This document shows, one piece after another, positions 1 through 15,000 of a DNA stretch of 64,000 bases. The notes under the pieces are model-generated. The model searched no databases. It was not told the DNA's origin and worked only from the letters and a program-made list of their open reading frames with translations. Origin of the DNA: VFJQ01 sp044226525 (GTDB lineage Bacteria > Verrucomicrobiota > Verrucomicrobiia > Chthoniobacterales > Chthoniobacteraceae); NCBI GenBank assembly GCA_044226525.1, contig JBGAGV010000002.1, positions 372,001-436,000 of the forward strand, written 5' to 3'. Both the position numbers and the translations under genes were made by a program. The stretch's first letter is position 1. Each line of letters opens with the position of its first letter.

Positions 1-3000
1 TCGTCATCGGCAGCGCGGGCGCCATTCCGGCGGCATCGCACGTCATGCTCAACGGTGGTTCGCTCGCCGTGTGGGACATGGACTACACCCTCGCCAACGA
101 CGCCACCCTGCTCGCTGCTACCACCATCGACGTGGGCGAAGGCCGCACCCTCACGCAGGCTCCGACCGCGAATCTCGCGGGCACGGGCGCCCTCACCAAG
201 GCCGGCCTCGGCACCCTCGCGCTGCAGGGCAGCAACAGCCTCGGCGCGATGACCATCAGCGCGGGCTACGTCACTGCTTCCGCAAACCCGCAGCTTGGCG
301 ACTCAGCGAATAACGCCACCCTCACCCTCAGCGGCGCGGCCCTCGGTTCGACCGGCGGCGCGGTCCTGCGTCTCACTGACAGCTTCCAGCTCAGCCACCC
401 AATCGCAGGCGGTGCGAATGGCGGCGCCATCGATATTGCCGTGGGCAAGACCGTGGCCGCCACCGGCGTGATCAGCGGCACGAACATCACCAAGACCGGC
501 AACGGCACGCTGTTCGTCACCGGCACCAACACGGCCACCAGCACGAATATCCTCGGCGGCACCTTCGCAGCCTCCAGCAATCAGCCCTTCGCGGTGACTT
601 CGAGCACGGTGAACCTTGGCGCGGGCAAACTCGCCCTCACCGGCACCGGCACGGCCATCAACGTCAGCGGCACCACCAGCCTGGTGCTCAACCTCACCGG
701 CGGCGGCCACCTGCTCCTCGACAATACCGGCACGGTGAACACTTCGCTCGCGGTGCAAAACCTCGCCCGCACCAACAGCGGCACGCTGGTCATCGAGCCC
801 GCCACGCGCACGCTCGGTGCGTCCACTTCGGCGGCGCAGTTGATCATCGGCACCAACCTCTTCGGCGTGTCCGCGCCCACGGCCACCATCAACGGCATCG
901 TCTCCCCCATCATCCTGAGCGTGAATGCCGCGGGCGTGCCCAGCTTCGTCACCTCCACTGCGGCGGCGACGACCGGTCTCGCCCCTTACGCCGGCGCGAC
1001 CTACAGCGACATCAACAACGCCACGGCCACCACGATTGGCAGCCTCACCACGTCTCAGACACTGAGTGCCAATCGCACCGCCTTTGCCCTGCGCACCACG
1101 GGCGACCTCTCCGGCAACACCCTCCGCATCGCCAGCGTCGGTCTCACGGCAGCGGCGGGCGAGGGCGGCCTCGTGCTCTACGGCACGGGCGCTGCACCGA
1201 CCATCAGCAGCAACCTGCTCTTCGATCCCACCGCAACCGCGGGCGGCTCGGCGACTTCCGGTGAAGGCGTCGTGTATGTCGGCAACAACTTCGCCAGTGG
1301 CACCACCACCATCTCGGGCGGAATCGCGGCCAACAGCTTCACGAAGTTCGGCCCTGGCACGCTCGCGCTCACCGGCGCCACGCAGATCCTCGGTGCGCTC
1401 AACGTGCAGGAAGGCACGCTGCGCCTCTCCGGCAACGCGGCCAATCTCACCCGGTTCCAGACCGATCTCGCGATCAACGCCGGCACCTTCCTCGACCTCA
1501 ACGGCCTGTCCGTTTCCGTCGATCAGCTCACCTCCGCGGGCACCTTGGGTGGCGGCACCGTCGGCAACAGCAGCACGGTCTCGAACGCCACCCTCATGGT
1601 GAACGGTCTCAGCAACTCGAGCTTCGGTGGCCAGATCGTGGACGGCATCGCGGGCGGCACCCAGAAGACCGTCCTGTCGAAGATGGGCAGCAGCGTGTTC
1701 ACCCTCAACGGCGTGCGCACCGACACGCCAGACGCGGGCAACAACACCTTCACTGGCGGCACAAATGTTTACCAGGGCACGCTCGCCGTGCAGAGCGTCT
1801 ATGCGCTCGGCGGCTACGGCGGCACGACGGCCGGCGACGTGAATCTCTACGGCGGCACCCTTTCGCTGACGCTCAACGGCGGCGGCGTGAACAGCAACAT
1901 CGTCGTGGGCAGCCCGGGCAGCAACGGCATCACCCTCAACGTGCGCGGCAACGCCACGGTGAACGTCGATCGCCTCACCGCCAACTCGGGCAGCACCATC
2001 CAGGTCGGCACGCTGAACCTGCAAAATCAGATTCTCAGCACCACCGGCGCGAACACCTACGGCCTGCTCGTGAAGGGCAGCACGAACATCCTCGGCCAGT
2101 TCGCCACGCTCTCGACCGGCAGCAACGGCCCGTCCGGCCGCATCGAACTCGCCGGACCGATCTCCGGCAGCGGCACGCTGAATAAAGCCGGCGGCGGCTC
2201 GGTGGACAACTTCCGCACGCTCATCATTTCCGGCTCGAATAACAGCGCCTTCGCCGGCGACCTGAACATTCAATCCGGCACCGTGCAGGTCACGGCCACC
2301 AGCGGCACCCCGCTCGGCACCGGCACCGTGCGCATCTTCCCCGGCGCCACCCTGCGCATCGCGGGCGATGGCTCGATCAATGCGCCGGCAAACCTGCGCA
2401 CGCTGAGCGGAATCACCAGCCTCGGCACGGTGACCCTCGACGGCGAATTCGCGCCGACCGTGCTCAACAGCACGAATTTCAGCGGTTCCTACGGCACCGC
2501 CCTGCTTCTCGGCCGCCCGGTCTGGAACACCTCGCTCGATCTCTCCACCATCGGCGACGGCACCACCTTCCTCGCCAGCGGCCTCGGCACCGAAGCCAGC
2601 TACACCGGCACGACCCTCGGCGCCGGCGCCGGCAACACCTACCGCCTCGCGGGCGGTCCGGCCGGCGTGCTCACCTTCTCCGGGCGTGACAACGTCCTCA
2701 CCGATTCCGGCCTCACCCCGAATACGGTGCAGATCGGCTCCGAGCGCAGCAACGTCCTCAGCACCAGTGGCGCCACCAATTCCGTCACCAACCTCGGCGG
2801 CACCGTGCGCATCCGGAACTCGAACAACTACACCGGCGGCACCTTCATCACGAAGGGCACCACTCTCGAGCTCGAGACCGGCGCTTCGTTCAACGGCGCC
2901 ACCCCGCTCGGCACCGGCGCCGTCGAGATCTACGGCACGCTCCAGACTTCCGCCGATCCGCAGGGCTACAACGGCGCGGCTTCGTTCATCAACCTCATCA

Positions 3001-6000
3001 CCGGCGCCAACGCGAACACCTACAACCTGCGCCCCGGCGGCACGATCATCATCAATGACGCCACCGGCCAGGCCGCGGGCGGCCAGGGCCGCTGGGCCGA
3101 TACTGCCGGCATCGACCTCAATGGCGGCACCTTCCGGTTCAATGGCGCGGCCACGGTTCAATCCACCGAAACGATTGGGGCCGTCACCGTCCGCAAGGGC
3201 GGCACCCTCCAGGTCGTCCGCTCCGGTGCAGGCACCGCGACGCTGAACGTGGCCAGCCTCGACCGCCAGGACCGCGGCATCCTGTCGCTCGTCACTTCCG
3301 CGGCCAACACGCTCGGCGTGCCCGCGACCAACGCCACGGCGTATGATCGCATTCGCGCCGGCGGCATCGTCCTCGGCGGCACGACTGCCAACGGTGCCAG
3401 CGTCACCAATGGCGGCATCGCTCCGGTCTGGATCATCGACGCGACCGATTCCACCTTCGTCGGCTACAACCCGACCGCCGGCTCACTCGACGGCCTCGAC
3501 ACCGGCTTCCAGCCGCTGCAAAGCACCGGCTCACCGGGCGTCGGCCAGATCGAATACAGCAACCGGATGACGACTGCCGGCACGTTCACCACCGGTCTGA
3601 GCACGGGCCTCGCCACCGTCGATGTCAGCGGCGGCGCCCAGGCTCTCGGGGACAACCCGAACATCTACGCCCTGCGCACCAGCCAGAACCTCAACGCCAC
3701 GGGCACGAACAACACCCTCACCATCGCGAGCGGTGGTTTGATCGGAACCGGCGCGGCCACGATTCATAGCACCAACCTCACCGGCCCCGCTGCCACGCAG
3801 CAAGCCATGACGGTGGACTTCGGTTCCGAAGCGATCATCTTCAATGCCAGCGGCGGCGCGCTCACGGTGAACGCGGCGATCAAGGCGGCCGCCGGCCTGA
3901 CCAAATCGGGCGCGGGCACCCTCACCCTGCAGTCGCTCAACAACACGAACCTCGGCGGACCCGTGACGGTGAACCAGGGCACGCTCCAGCTCCGCAGCGG
4001 CTGGATCGACGGCGTGACCTCGAACCCCGTCAACAACCAGTCGATCACGCTCACGGGCAACAACGCCGTGCTCGCGCTCGACGCCGCGGTTGCCACGGTC
4101 AACGGCTCCGGTGCTCGCTCGCTGCTCGCGGTCGATTCCCGCGTCACGGCGAATAGCAACCTCAACGTCACCATCGCCGGTGATTCTTCGATCCAGGTGG
4201 TCAACGTCGGCGCCAGCTCGAACGGCACGCAGATCATCAACGACCTGACGTTCTCGAACGCCGGCGCCACCGCCCTGAGCAGCTTCGGCACGATCACGCT
4301 GCAACTCGGCAGCGGCGTTTACGTCAACGGCACCACCACCCTCATCCCCGGCGCGATCATCAATGGCATCGTCTCTGGTGCGAACGGCTACCGCAACGCC
4401 ACCCTTGCCGGCAAGGTGACGGGCAACGCGCCGCTCATCCGTTACGGCGACAACACCACCCTCGTGCTCGGTTCGGACGCGAACGATTACACGGGCGGCA
4501 CGATCATCTACGGCGGCACCGCGGGCAATACGCCCAGCACACTCGCTTCCGGCACCCGCACCGGCACGCCATTCAGCAGCGGCAGCATCCTCGTCAACCC
4601 GGGCGCCGAACTGCGTATCGCGGATAATTCGAACATCGCGAACAACGCCGTCACGGTGAAGACCGACGGCCTCGGCGCGGGCATCATCGGCGTCAACTAC
4701 AGCACCGGCCCGCTGCCCACCATCGTGATGGGCGCTCCGGCGGCTGGCCAGGTCGGCCTCGTCTCGACGAACCCGAATCTCGACGGTGTCCTCAGCCTCG
4801 ATGTCGCTTCGTTCTACACCGCCATCGACCTCGGCGCGCTCGGCTCCGGCAAGATGGCCCTCGGTTCGCACGCGGACGACATTCCGTTCGTCAACACGCC
4901 CTTCAACAACGCCTACTACCTGAACCAGAACCTCGGCGTCGGCGCGGGCAACACCTACCGCCTCGGCGGCGGCAGCGGCAGCGCCACCTTGAACCTCGGC
5001 GGCACGGTCTTCTCGAACGTCCTCACCGGCACCGCCAACGTTGAAGTCGGCCTCGGCATCGCCGGTTCCGGCGCCAATGGCGGCAACCTCGTCGGCATGC
5101 TCGGCACCTTCAGCACGCTCACGCCGCAGAACTTCTCCGGCAACCTCGTGGTGAACCCGGGCGGCACCTGGGCTCTCCAGACCAACTTCGGCCAGGGCAC
5201 CGGCAGGATCGTCATGAACGGCGGCACGGTCTCCATGTTCTCGGGCAACCTCGCCGTCCCGAACGACATCGACCTCACCGCCGACTTCATCCGCAGCGGC
5301 AACCAGAACACCGTCACCCTCCTCGGCAACGTCAATCTGTCGCCGGGCAACGTCGGCGCCACGCGCACCTTCAACATGGGCGGCACCGCCAACACGCGCA
5401 CGGCCTTTAACGGCGTCATCTCCGGCGTGGACGGCAGTAACCTCGTCAAGACCGGCGCCGGCGATCTGGTCCTTACCGGCCTCAACACCTATCGCGGCAC
5501 GACGACCTTGTCCGCCGCCAACACGTGGTTCAATGCCGACGTCCTGCCCAACCAGGCTGGCTCGTTCGGCATCAGCGATACCCCGGTGCAACTCGCCGGT
5601 GGCAGTGCGCTGCCCACCGGCCAGGTCACCATCGGCCGCGACCTTCTCGTCACGGCCACGAGCAACCTTCAGACGCAGACCGTCAATCAGGTCGTCGTCA
5701 CGGGCGGCATCGGTGTCACCACCGGCACCCTCACCGTCACGGCGCTGCGCGGCACCGCCCTCGCGACCGGCAACGACGTCGGCACGGGCAACGGAATCGA
5801 TCTCCAGGGCGCCATCACCGGCGCCGGCGCAGTGCAGTTCGGCGAAGCCGCCACCACCGGCGGACGCAGCGGCACGGTTCGCCTCTCCACGCTGAACCCG
5901 AACGGCGTCAGCGCGAACACCTTCACTGGCGGCACCACCCTCCAGATTGCGCGTGTCCAGATCAACTCGGACGCCTACTTCACCGGCCTGGCCACCGCAC

Positions 6001-9000
6001 CGACCGCGATCATCAGCAGCCCCTTCGGCACCGGCAACCTCACCTTCGGCAACCAGGATCTCGGCGCCACGCTCGGCGGGCGGCACACCGCCGTGCTCGA
6101 AGCCGTAGGCGGCGATCGCACCATCGTCAACCCGCTGGTCGCCTTCAGCCAGGCCAACGCCGTCGCCTTCAACTTCGCCGGTCGCAACAGTCTCACCTTC
6201 TCCCGCGCCTGGGATCTGAACAGCGCCACCACCGTGCAGTCCCGCACCTTCCAGGTGGACAACACCGCCGGGGTGCTCGCCATGTCCGGCGTGATCAGCG
6301 CCAGCGGCGCTCAGGGCATGGACTTCCTCAAGGCCGGCCCCGGCACGCTCGTGCTCTCCGGCGCCAATACCGCGTTCGACAACAACGCGGCCGGCGCGAA
6401 TTACGGCACCACCCTCTTCATCGATGGCGGCATGGTTTCCGTCGGTGCGGATGCGAACCTCGGCCCGGCCACCATCGGCGCCACCGCCGGCAGCGTGACC
6501 TATGCCGTCAATGGCGCGGGCACCAGCCTGACCCATGCCTCCAGCAGCGCGAGCGACTTCCGCCTCCGCAGCGGCGTGCTCCAGGTCACCGGCACCTTCA
6601 GCACCAATCGCAGCCTCATCTTCGGCGCCCCCGGCGGTGCGGCGGCGGCTTCCGTCGGCGGCATCGACGTCACGGCGGGCAATACGTTCACGCTTGCCAA
6701 CCCCATCCTGCGCCAGGCCACGGCGCCGACCACGATCACCTTCACCAAGACCGGTTCCGGCACGCTCGCGCTCAATGGCGCGTCGGCCACCAACGGCATC
6801 ATCACCTCGTTTGTGATCGGTGGTGCGACGCAGAACAACGTCACGCTCAATGGCATTTCCAACGGCGTCGGCGTGGGCGGCGGCACGGTCAGCACCACCG
6901 TCACCACCGGCTTCCCGCTGGTCACCAGCACCGGCACGGTCACCGTCAACGGCGGCACGCTGCAGTTCAACAACGCGGGCGGCGGCGCCACCAACATGGC
7001 GCTCACCCTGGCCAACCTGCAATATGGTCCAGGCGCGACGATTCAACTGATCAAGTCCACCGGCGCCGGCACCAACACCATCACGGCGGGCACCACCTTC
7101 ACGCGCAATACCGCCGGCACGCTCACGCTGGTCGCCGACACCATCGCCGACCTCAGCGGAGCGGACAAACTCACCATCACCGTCGCCGGGCAGCAGCCGG
7201 CCAGCACGGCGGGCATCCTGAACATTCCGTCGGTGGTTGTGCGCGCACCGGGCGTGGGCCAGGACGCGAACTTCACGACCTACGACACCGGCACCAGCAG
7301 CTTCAAGCTGCACGCCAACGCAGGCTCCTCCACGCTCGCGGGCGCGACGAACGTTCTCCTCGCCGACATCGGCGCGGGCGGCGACACCACCAGCGGCACG
7401 GTCAACGCCCTCGCCCTCCGCACGGCGGGCAACATCGGCGGGACCGACACCATCCAGATCAATGGCGGCGGCACCGGCGCGGGCCTCATCATCAATGGCA
7501 GCACCGCTCCGAACATCAGCGTCTCCTCGCTCATCTTCGGCACTTCGCCCACGGCGGTAAAGGAAGCGCTGGTCTATGTCCGCGACGGCCAGACCGGCAC
7601 GTCCACCATCTCGGGCAACTTCACCTCGGGCGACTTCACCAAGTTCGGCCCCGGCACCCTGCTCCTCTCCGGCACCGCGAATACGATGCCGTTTGCCACC
7701 GGCGTTCCCGCCTCGGGCGCGATGCGGCAGTTCAACATCAACGAAGGCACCATCCGCTTCGCCGGCGCGAGCAGCCTGCCGAGCGGCGGTCTCGTGCACC
7801 TGAACGTCAATGACGCTGCGTCGCTCGACCTGAACGGCCAGAGCCTCACGTTTGGCAACCTCGGCGGCCAGACCGCCAGCAACGGCACCATCACTACCAG
7901 CGTGGCGGGTCCGCAAACGCTCACCATCAACGGCAGCAACGTCACCGGCACCTTCAACGGCGCGATCAACAACGGCTCGGGCACCGTGGCTCTCGTCAAG
8001 GCGGGCACCGGCAACCTGCAGATCAACGGCAACAGTTCCTACGGCGGCGGCACCACCATCGGCGCCGGCACCATCCTGAACTCCGTGCCGAACGGCGTGG
8101 CCACCGCGCTCACCGGCAACTTCGGCACCGCCAATACCGCCACTGGCGTCGTCCGCGTGGACAACTACCAGGGCCTCGGCACCGGCGCGATTTCCCTCGC
8201 CGGCGGCACACTCCAGATCAGCAACAGCCGAGGCATCGTCGCCGCCACCACCTCGGACGCTCCGCACGAGCAGGACGACGGCGTCGATACGTTCACCTTC
8301 GGCTCGGGTAACGGCTACGACCTCGTCGTGCCGGCGCTGAACAACTTCGGCTCCGCAAACACCACCAGCCGCATCTACTACAGCAACAGCTTTCTGTTTG
8401 CCGCGGTCAACAGCCTCACGATCAATGCTCCGGCGCTGACCTTCGACGGCTCGACCGAAAACGGCATCCTCGTCCGCAACAACGTCACCCTCGCGGGCGA
8501 CACCCTGCTCAACGTCAATCGCAACACCGTCTTCGGCGGCAAGATCGACGGCTCCAGCGCCACCATCACCAAGGTCGGCGCCGGCAACCTCCTGCTGACC
8601 AACTCCGACGCGGGCAGCAATGCCAACGCGGTCGGCGGCTGGAACATCGCGCAAGGCATCGTGGAAGTGCGCACCACCGACGGCACCATCTCCAATCCGT
8701 TGGGCGGCAGCAACACCATCATGCTCAACGGCGGTGCGACCCTGCGCCTCCGTCACGAAGGCGACAACCTCGACCATCTCGAGCGCCTCACCACCTTCCA
8801 GGGCAACAACCTCGTCATCGGCAATCCCGCCGCCCCCGGTGCCGCCGGCTTCACCAGCTCGAGCAGCGCCACCGTCAACGTCGATCGTTTCAGCGCAGCC
8901 CCGTCCGCAGCGCTCAAGAGCATCGTCGTCGGCAATCTGACCCTCGGCGGAGCGATCGATGCGCCGTTGTTCATCGCGAACGCCGGCAACAACTACAGCC

Positions 9001-12000
9001 TGTGGATCAACGGCACCACGACGGCGGTGAAGGATATCAATCTCCAGGCCGATACGAACCTCACGCTCAACGGCGCCATCACCTCGTCCGGCACTCTCTA
9101 CAAGCAGGGTGGCAGCGGCCTCTACGTGAACACCGACAACAGCGCGACGCACACCGGCGGCACATGGCTGAACGGTGGCACTACCTTCTTCGGCACGCAG
9201 GACGCCGCCGTCCTCTTCACCCCGAACACCACGGCGAAACTCGGTGCGGGCACCATCATGGTGCAGCCGGGTGCCGGCATTCAGTTCAACGCCTCGAGCA
9301 ACCTCGCCGCCGGCCAGGCCGTCGATGTCCGCAGCAACTTCGTGAACTACGGCATCGTCCGGCTCGCCTCCAACGAAGACCTGTCGAACTTCGGCCTGCG
9401 GTCCGGCACCGCTTACGGCGCGATTCCGAATGTCGCCAATGCCAATAACGTCGGCACCAGCTTCACGAGCAACGTGGCCCCCGGCGCGGGTGTCCTCTCG
9501 CTCGGCTCCGTCTATACCCAGGCGCTCGATCTCGCCGCGCTCGGCGACGGCACGTGGTTCCTCGGCTCAGCGTCCAACAACCTCGGCCAGCAGGGCAGCT
9601 ACAACTCCACCTTCCTCGGCGCCGGCCTCGGCAACGTCTATCGCCTCGGCGGCGGCGGCAGCACGCTGAACATTGGCAGCGACCGCGTTAACTCGAACAT
9701 CCTCTCCGGTTCCGCCCGCGTGATCGTCGGCGCTCCGGCCACGGTCCAGACCACCACCGGCTCGGTCAACAACATCGCCAACACCACCGGCACCGTCCTG
9801 CTGCATACGGCCCAGAGCTACAGCGGCGGCACCCTCGTCAACCGCGGCAGCACGCTTGACCTGCGCGCCACGCTCGCTTCCCCGGTCATCGAAGCCTACG
9901 GCACCCTCATTCTCAGCGACCGCGGCACGCTCGTGGCTGGCACCGGCTCGACCAATACGGCGACCACGATCCTCCTCCGCCCCGGTTCCGAACTCCGCAT
10001 CGACAACGCCAATGGCGGTCTGCCGGATATCGGCGTCACCAGCGGACGCTGGGGAGATTCCTCCGCACTCACGCTCGACAGCTCGACGCTGCGCATGACC
10101 GGTTCGCTCACCATGGACACCACCGAATCGTTCGGCACGCTGAACGTGACCGGTGGCGATCACGTCCTCGTCCAGCGCGGCGTGCAGGGCCGCTACGCGC
10201 AGATCAACTTCGGCGGTCTCAACCGCGTGACCAATTCGGTCAACGGCAACGTCCTCGCCGGCAACAACGGCACCCTCGCGCTGCAATCCATCGTCAACGC
10301 CACCAACACCGGCGCTGCTCACGGCACCGGCCTGATGCTCGGCGTCGATGAACGCATCTCGGTGACGGGCGGCGTGACTCTCACCAACGGCATGGCCCCG
10401 GCGTGGATCTGGAACGCCAACGACATCGTCACTTCGGCCGCCGCCACCGCACCGCAGTTCGTCACCTACGGCGACACCGGCTTTGCCCCGGCGGGCTGGA
10501 CCGTCCAGAGCGCAGCGGGTCCGTGGTCTTCCACCACCTTCGGCGCCACCGATCGCGTGCAGGCCAACGCTCCCGCCGCCACGATCACCATTTCCGCCGG
10601 CCAGGCACCTTCGCTCTACGCCCTCGGCCTGTTCACCAACAACGCGGCGCGCACCATCGCCCCGACGACCACCACCGCGGCTTCCCCAGAAATCCTCACC
10701 ATCGGCAGCGGCGGCGTTATCGCCTCGGGCGCCAACACCTTCACCCTGCAAGCCAACACCATCTACAGCGGTGGCGTCACGGCGGGCAGCGCCGGTGAAG
10801 CGATCTTCCACATCTCGAACTCCACGACCGGCACCACCACGCTTGCGCTCGGCAACGGCGCCGGCACCGGCCAGCTCTTCGCCACCAGCATCGTGAAGGA
10901 CGGCAACGGCGTTCTTTCCATCGATGCCAACCAGGTGGTCTTCGGCAGCTCGAACCAGTTCGCGCAGTTCAGCGGCAACATCGCCGTGAACGAAGGCATC
11001 CTCCAACTCCGCAGTGCGGAGACGGTCAGCAACGCCTACACCTCGGGCGGCAATGGCGGCACCATCGTGATGAACGGCCTGAACAGCGTGCTCAACCTGC
11101 GCGCCAACGGCACGGGCAGCACCCAGAGCCTGACCTTCGCCAACAGCCTGGCCATCGGCGACAACAACCCCGTCGCCTTCGTCAACGTCAACCAGAACAG
11201 CGCCAACACCGGCAACACGATCTCGCTGACAGGCAACCTGACCTTCGGCGGAATCAGCGGCAGCGCTTCGCCGGAAACCCGCGAGCAGGGCCAGACCCTC
11301 ATCGTGCAGGGCACGAACACCTATCACTTCGGCGTCAATGGCACGACCAACCTCGGCCCGGTCGGCAATGTCTGGATTCAACCGCAGTCGGCCAACGTCG
11401 TCCTCGCGGGCGCTGTGACTGGTCTCGGCACGCTGAATATCGGCGCTGGCGCCAACTCCGTCATCCTCGCGAACATCACCACGGCGAACAACTACAGCAA
11501 CGGCACGAACGTCCTCGCGGGCATTCTCGAAGTGCGCGCCAAGGCGTCCGCCGCCAGCGGCGCCGCGGGCACGACGGCGAACCTCGACCTCGGCGGCTTC
11601 GGCACCGGCGGAGTCAACCTCCTCGGCGGCACCCTCAACGTCCGCGCCGATGGCGGCACCGCGAGCAATTCCACGCGCGAACGCCTGCTCCTGGGCAATG
11701 CCCTGACCCTCAAGGGCAACGCCACGGTCAACTTCGATCGCGTCAATACCACCGCGGCAGCCGGCAACCCCGGCGGCGGCAACACCAGCACGAACAAGGA
11801 TGTCCGCTTCTCCACGCTCGATATCGGTTCGCAGACGCTCAGCATCACCGGTGCGAACGGCTACAACGCCGAGTTTGGCAGCCTCGTCCTGCGCGGCACG
11901 CCGACGCTGAACAACACGCTCGATACCGTCCTCTGGGGCATCGCCGAAGCCGACAACGCCACCGGCGCCAACGGGAGCTACCTCATCAAGACCGGCGCAG

Positions 12001-15000
12001 GCGTGTTGTGGATCGGCGATACCGCCGCCACGGGCGCTTCCACCGCGGCGAACACCTTCTCCGGCGGCATCGTGGTCAATGGCGGGTCGCTCCGCTTCGG
12101 TGATGCCGTCACCGTCTCCGGAGCCGCCACCGCCCGCGCGGGCACCGGCATGATCCGGGTGAACAACGCGGGTTCCGTCCGCCTCGAATCCGCCAACAAC
12201 GTGGCGCCGGGCCAGCTCATCGAAACCCACAGCGTGCCGCTGCAAGTGGCTCGCGTGAATCTGCGCGGCAACCAGACCGTGTTTGCCCCGAACGCCAACG
12301 GCAGCTTCGACTTCCTCAGCTCCGGTTCGAGCGGTTTCCTCGGCCTCGAAACGAGCTGGGGCGACGCGACCAATTCGCTCAACCTCGCCAACCTCGGCAA
12401 TGGCCGCATGTGGCTCGGCTCGGACTTCTCCGGCACCACTTACGGCGGAACCACCTTGGGCGCCGGCCTTGGCAATGCCTACACCGGCACGCCGGAGGGC
12501 ATCTACCGCCTCGGCGCGGGCGGCCAGACCCTCACGCTCACCGCAGCCAACCTCAATACCCTCACCGGTGCGGGCGTGAAGGTGTATGTCGGCAACCTCT
12601 CGACCAACTCGAGCGGCAGCGTCGCCTTCAATCAGTCCAACGACTACTCCGGCGGCACCGTCGTCATGCCGAACCTCGGCGGCGGCATCGCCACCGCTAC
12701 GATCACCGCGGGCGGCAGCAACACACCGCTCGGCACGGGCCAGGTCGATGTCTTCGGAAACCTCACCGCCAGCGGCGCCAACGGCAGCTTCCGCGACGCC
12801 ACCGGCACGGCCAACACCAACGTCGTCGCCCTCCATCCCGGCGCGACCCTGACCCTCACGAACGCTGGCGTCGCCGCCACCGATCGTTGGGCGGACGGCA
12901 CCGGCATCAATCTGAACGGCTCCATCTTCAGCCTCGTGGCCGGCACCGGCACCACGAGTGAAACCGTCGGCAGCATCGGCTTCGATCGCGGCTCCCGCAT
13001 CAACCTCAACGCGGGCGGCCAGCAGGTTACGCTCGCCCAGAGCACGGGCGCCACGCTCACCCGCAGCGGCAGCGGCACCCTGGTCTTCACCAACAGCGCC
13101 GCCGGCCGCCTCGGCATCGCGCCTGCCGCCAACAGCGAGCGGTTCATCGTCGATACCAACGCACCCGCCAACGTCACCGGCACCAACATGCTGCCGGGTT
13201 ACTACATCGCCGGCACGGACAACCGTTTCGTGAATTACACCGCGAACGGCTTCGGGCTCGTCGCCGACGGCTCGATGGTCACCGCCGGCGCCGACTTCAA
13301 TGCCAATGCCATGACCGGCACCAGCATTGCCAACGTCACCGCCGTTTCGACTCTCACCAACGACACTTCGCTCTTCGCTCTCCGCGTCGGCGCGTTCAAC
13401 ATCTCCAGCAGCACCGGCCGCATCAACACCCTCACGTTCGCCGAACAGGGCGCGAACAACGACATGGGCGGCATCCTCGTCTTCGGCAACACGACAGTGG
13501 CGGCCAACCTCAAGTTCGGCGCCGGCAGCACCGCCCGCGAAGGCCTCATCTATGCCGCCAACGGCACGACGATGACCATGACGGCCGACATCGTCCAGGC
13601 CAGCCAGGTCACCAAGTTCGGCACCGGCGTCCTCGCCCTCAGCAAGGATCAATACAACGCCGCGCAGACCACGCGGGCCGCGTTCGACTGGGTCGTCAAT
13701 GAAGGCACCCTGGTGCTCAACACGTTCGGCGCCGCCGGCACCGGTGCGATTACCCTCAACGGCCAGGGCACCACGCTCCAACTGCGCGCCCAGAGCAACA
13801 ACGTGCTCAACGCCGCTTACACCATGTCCGCCATCAACGCGGTGGACAACAGCACCATCGACTGGGATTCCAACATCGCCGACGCCACCCAGACGATCGG
13901 TGCGATCAACATCACGAACACCGGTGGCACCGCGGCCGAGAACGACGTCCCGGCCCGTCTGCGCTTCAACTTCACCAACAGCCGCGTGCGCAATTACCTC
14001 CGCACGGGCGTGATCACTCTCAATGGCACTTCCGCCATCGACGTGAACTGGGGCGCCAACACCACCAACGGCACCAACGCCGGCGTCATCGCCGCGGGGC
14101 TCGCCGGCAGCAAGAACCTGCTCAAGTGGGGCCCGGGTTACCTCTGGATCAACGGCAGCAATACCGGCTTCACGGGCAACGTGTTCGTCGAACAGGGCGC
14201 CCTCGGCGTCCTCGACAACGGCGCGCTCGGCACCGCCGCCAATAACGTCACCGTCCGCCGTTACGGCGTGCTCGACGTGAGCGTGGCGGGTTACAACCCG
14301 ACCAGCACCATCGCTTACGAGACCGGCGGCATCGAACGCTGGAGCATCAATGGCGCTCGCACGAACACGACCGTGAACCTCGGCGGCGGCACATTGCAGA
14401 TCAACGCCGACCAGACCACCAACACCAACGTCACCGTCGCCCTCAACGGCGGCGGCATCGAAGGCTTCGTGGCGGCGCAGGGCGACAACGCCCTCGGCTC
14501 CAACGGCAACGCGGGCGTCTTCCGCACCGTCGGCAGCGGCGTCGGCTTCCAGCTCACCGGCAGCAACACCATCGGCCAGAACCTGACCGACGGCGTCAAC
14601 GGCCTCGACAACGGCCGCGCTCCGCAAAGCGGCAACCTCTACAACGGTCAGGGCGCCGCTTACTCCGGCGTCATCCTCGAACTGCAGGGCAAGATCACCG
14701 GCCCCGGTTCGCTCACCAAGCAGGGCTTCGACATCGTCACCCTCTCCGGCCCGAACGATTACGCCGGCGGCACCACCGTCTTCCAAGGCGTCCTCCGCAC
14801 CGGCGCGACCAATACCCTGCCGCAGACCGGCACCGTGGTCACCAAAGGCGAAGGCGTGCTCGATCTCTTCGGTTACGACCAGACGATCGGCGCTCTCACC
14901 TCCGCCAGCACCGGCAGCAGCGGCTACATCACGAACAGCGCCGCCCGAACCACCAGCCTCACCGTCGGCAACGGAGCCCTCGTCAACTCCACCTACGGCG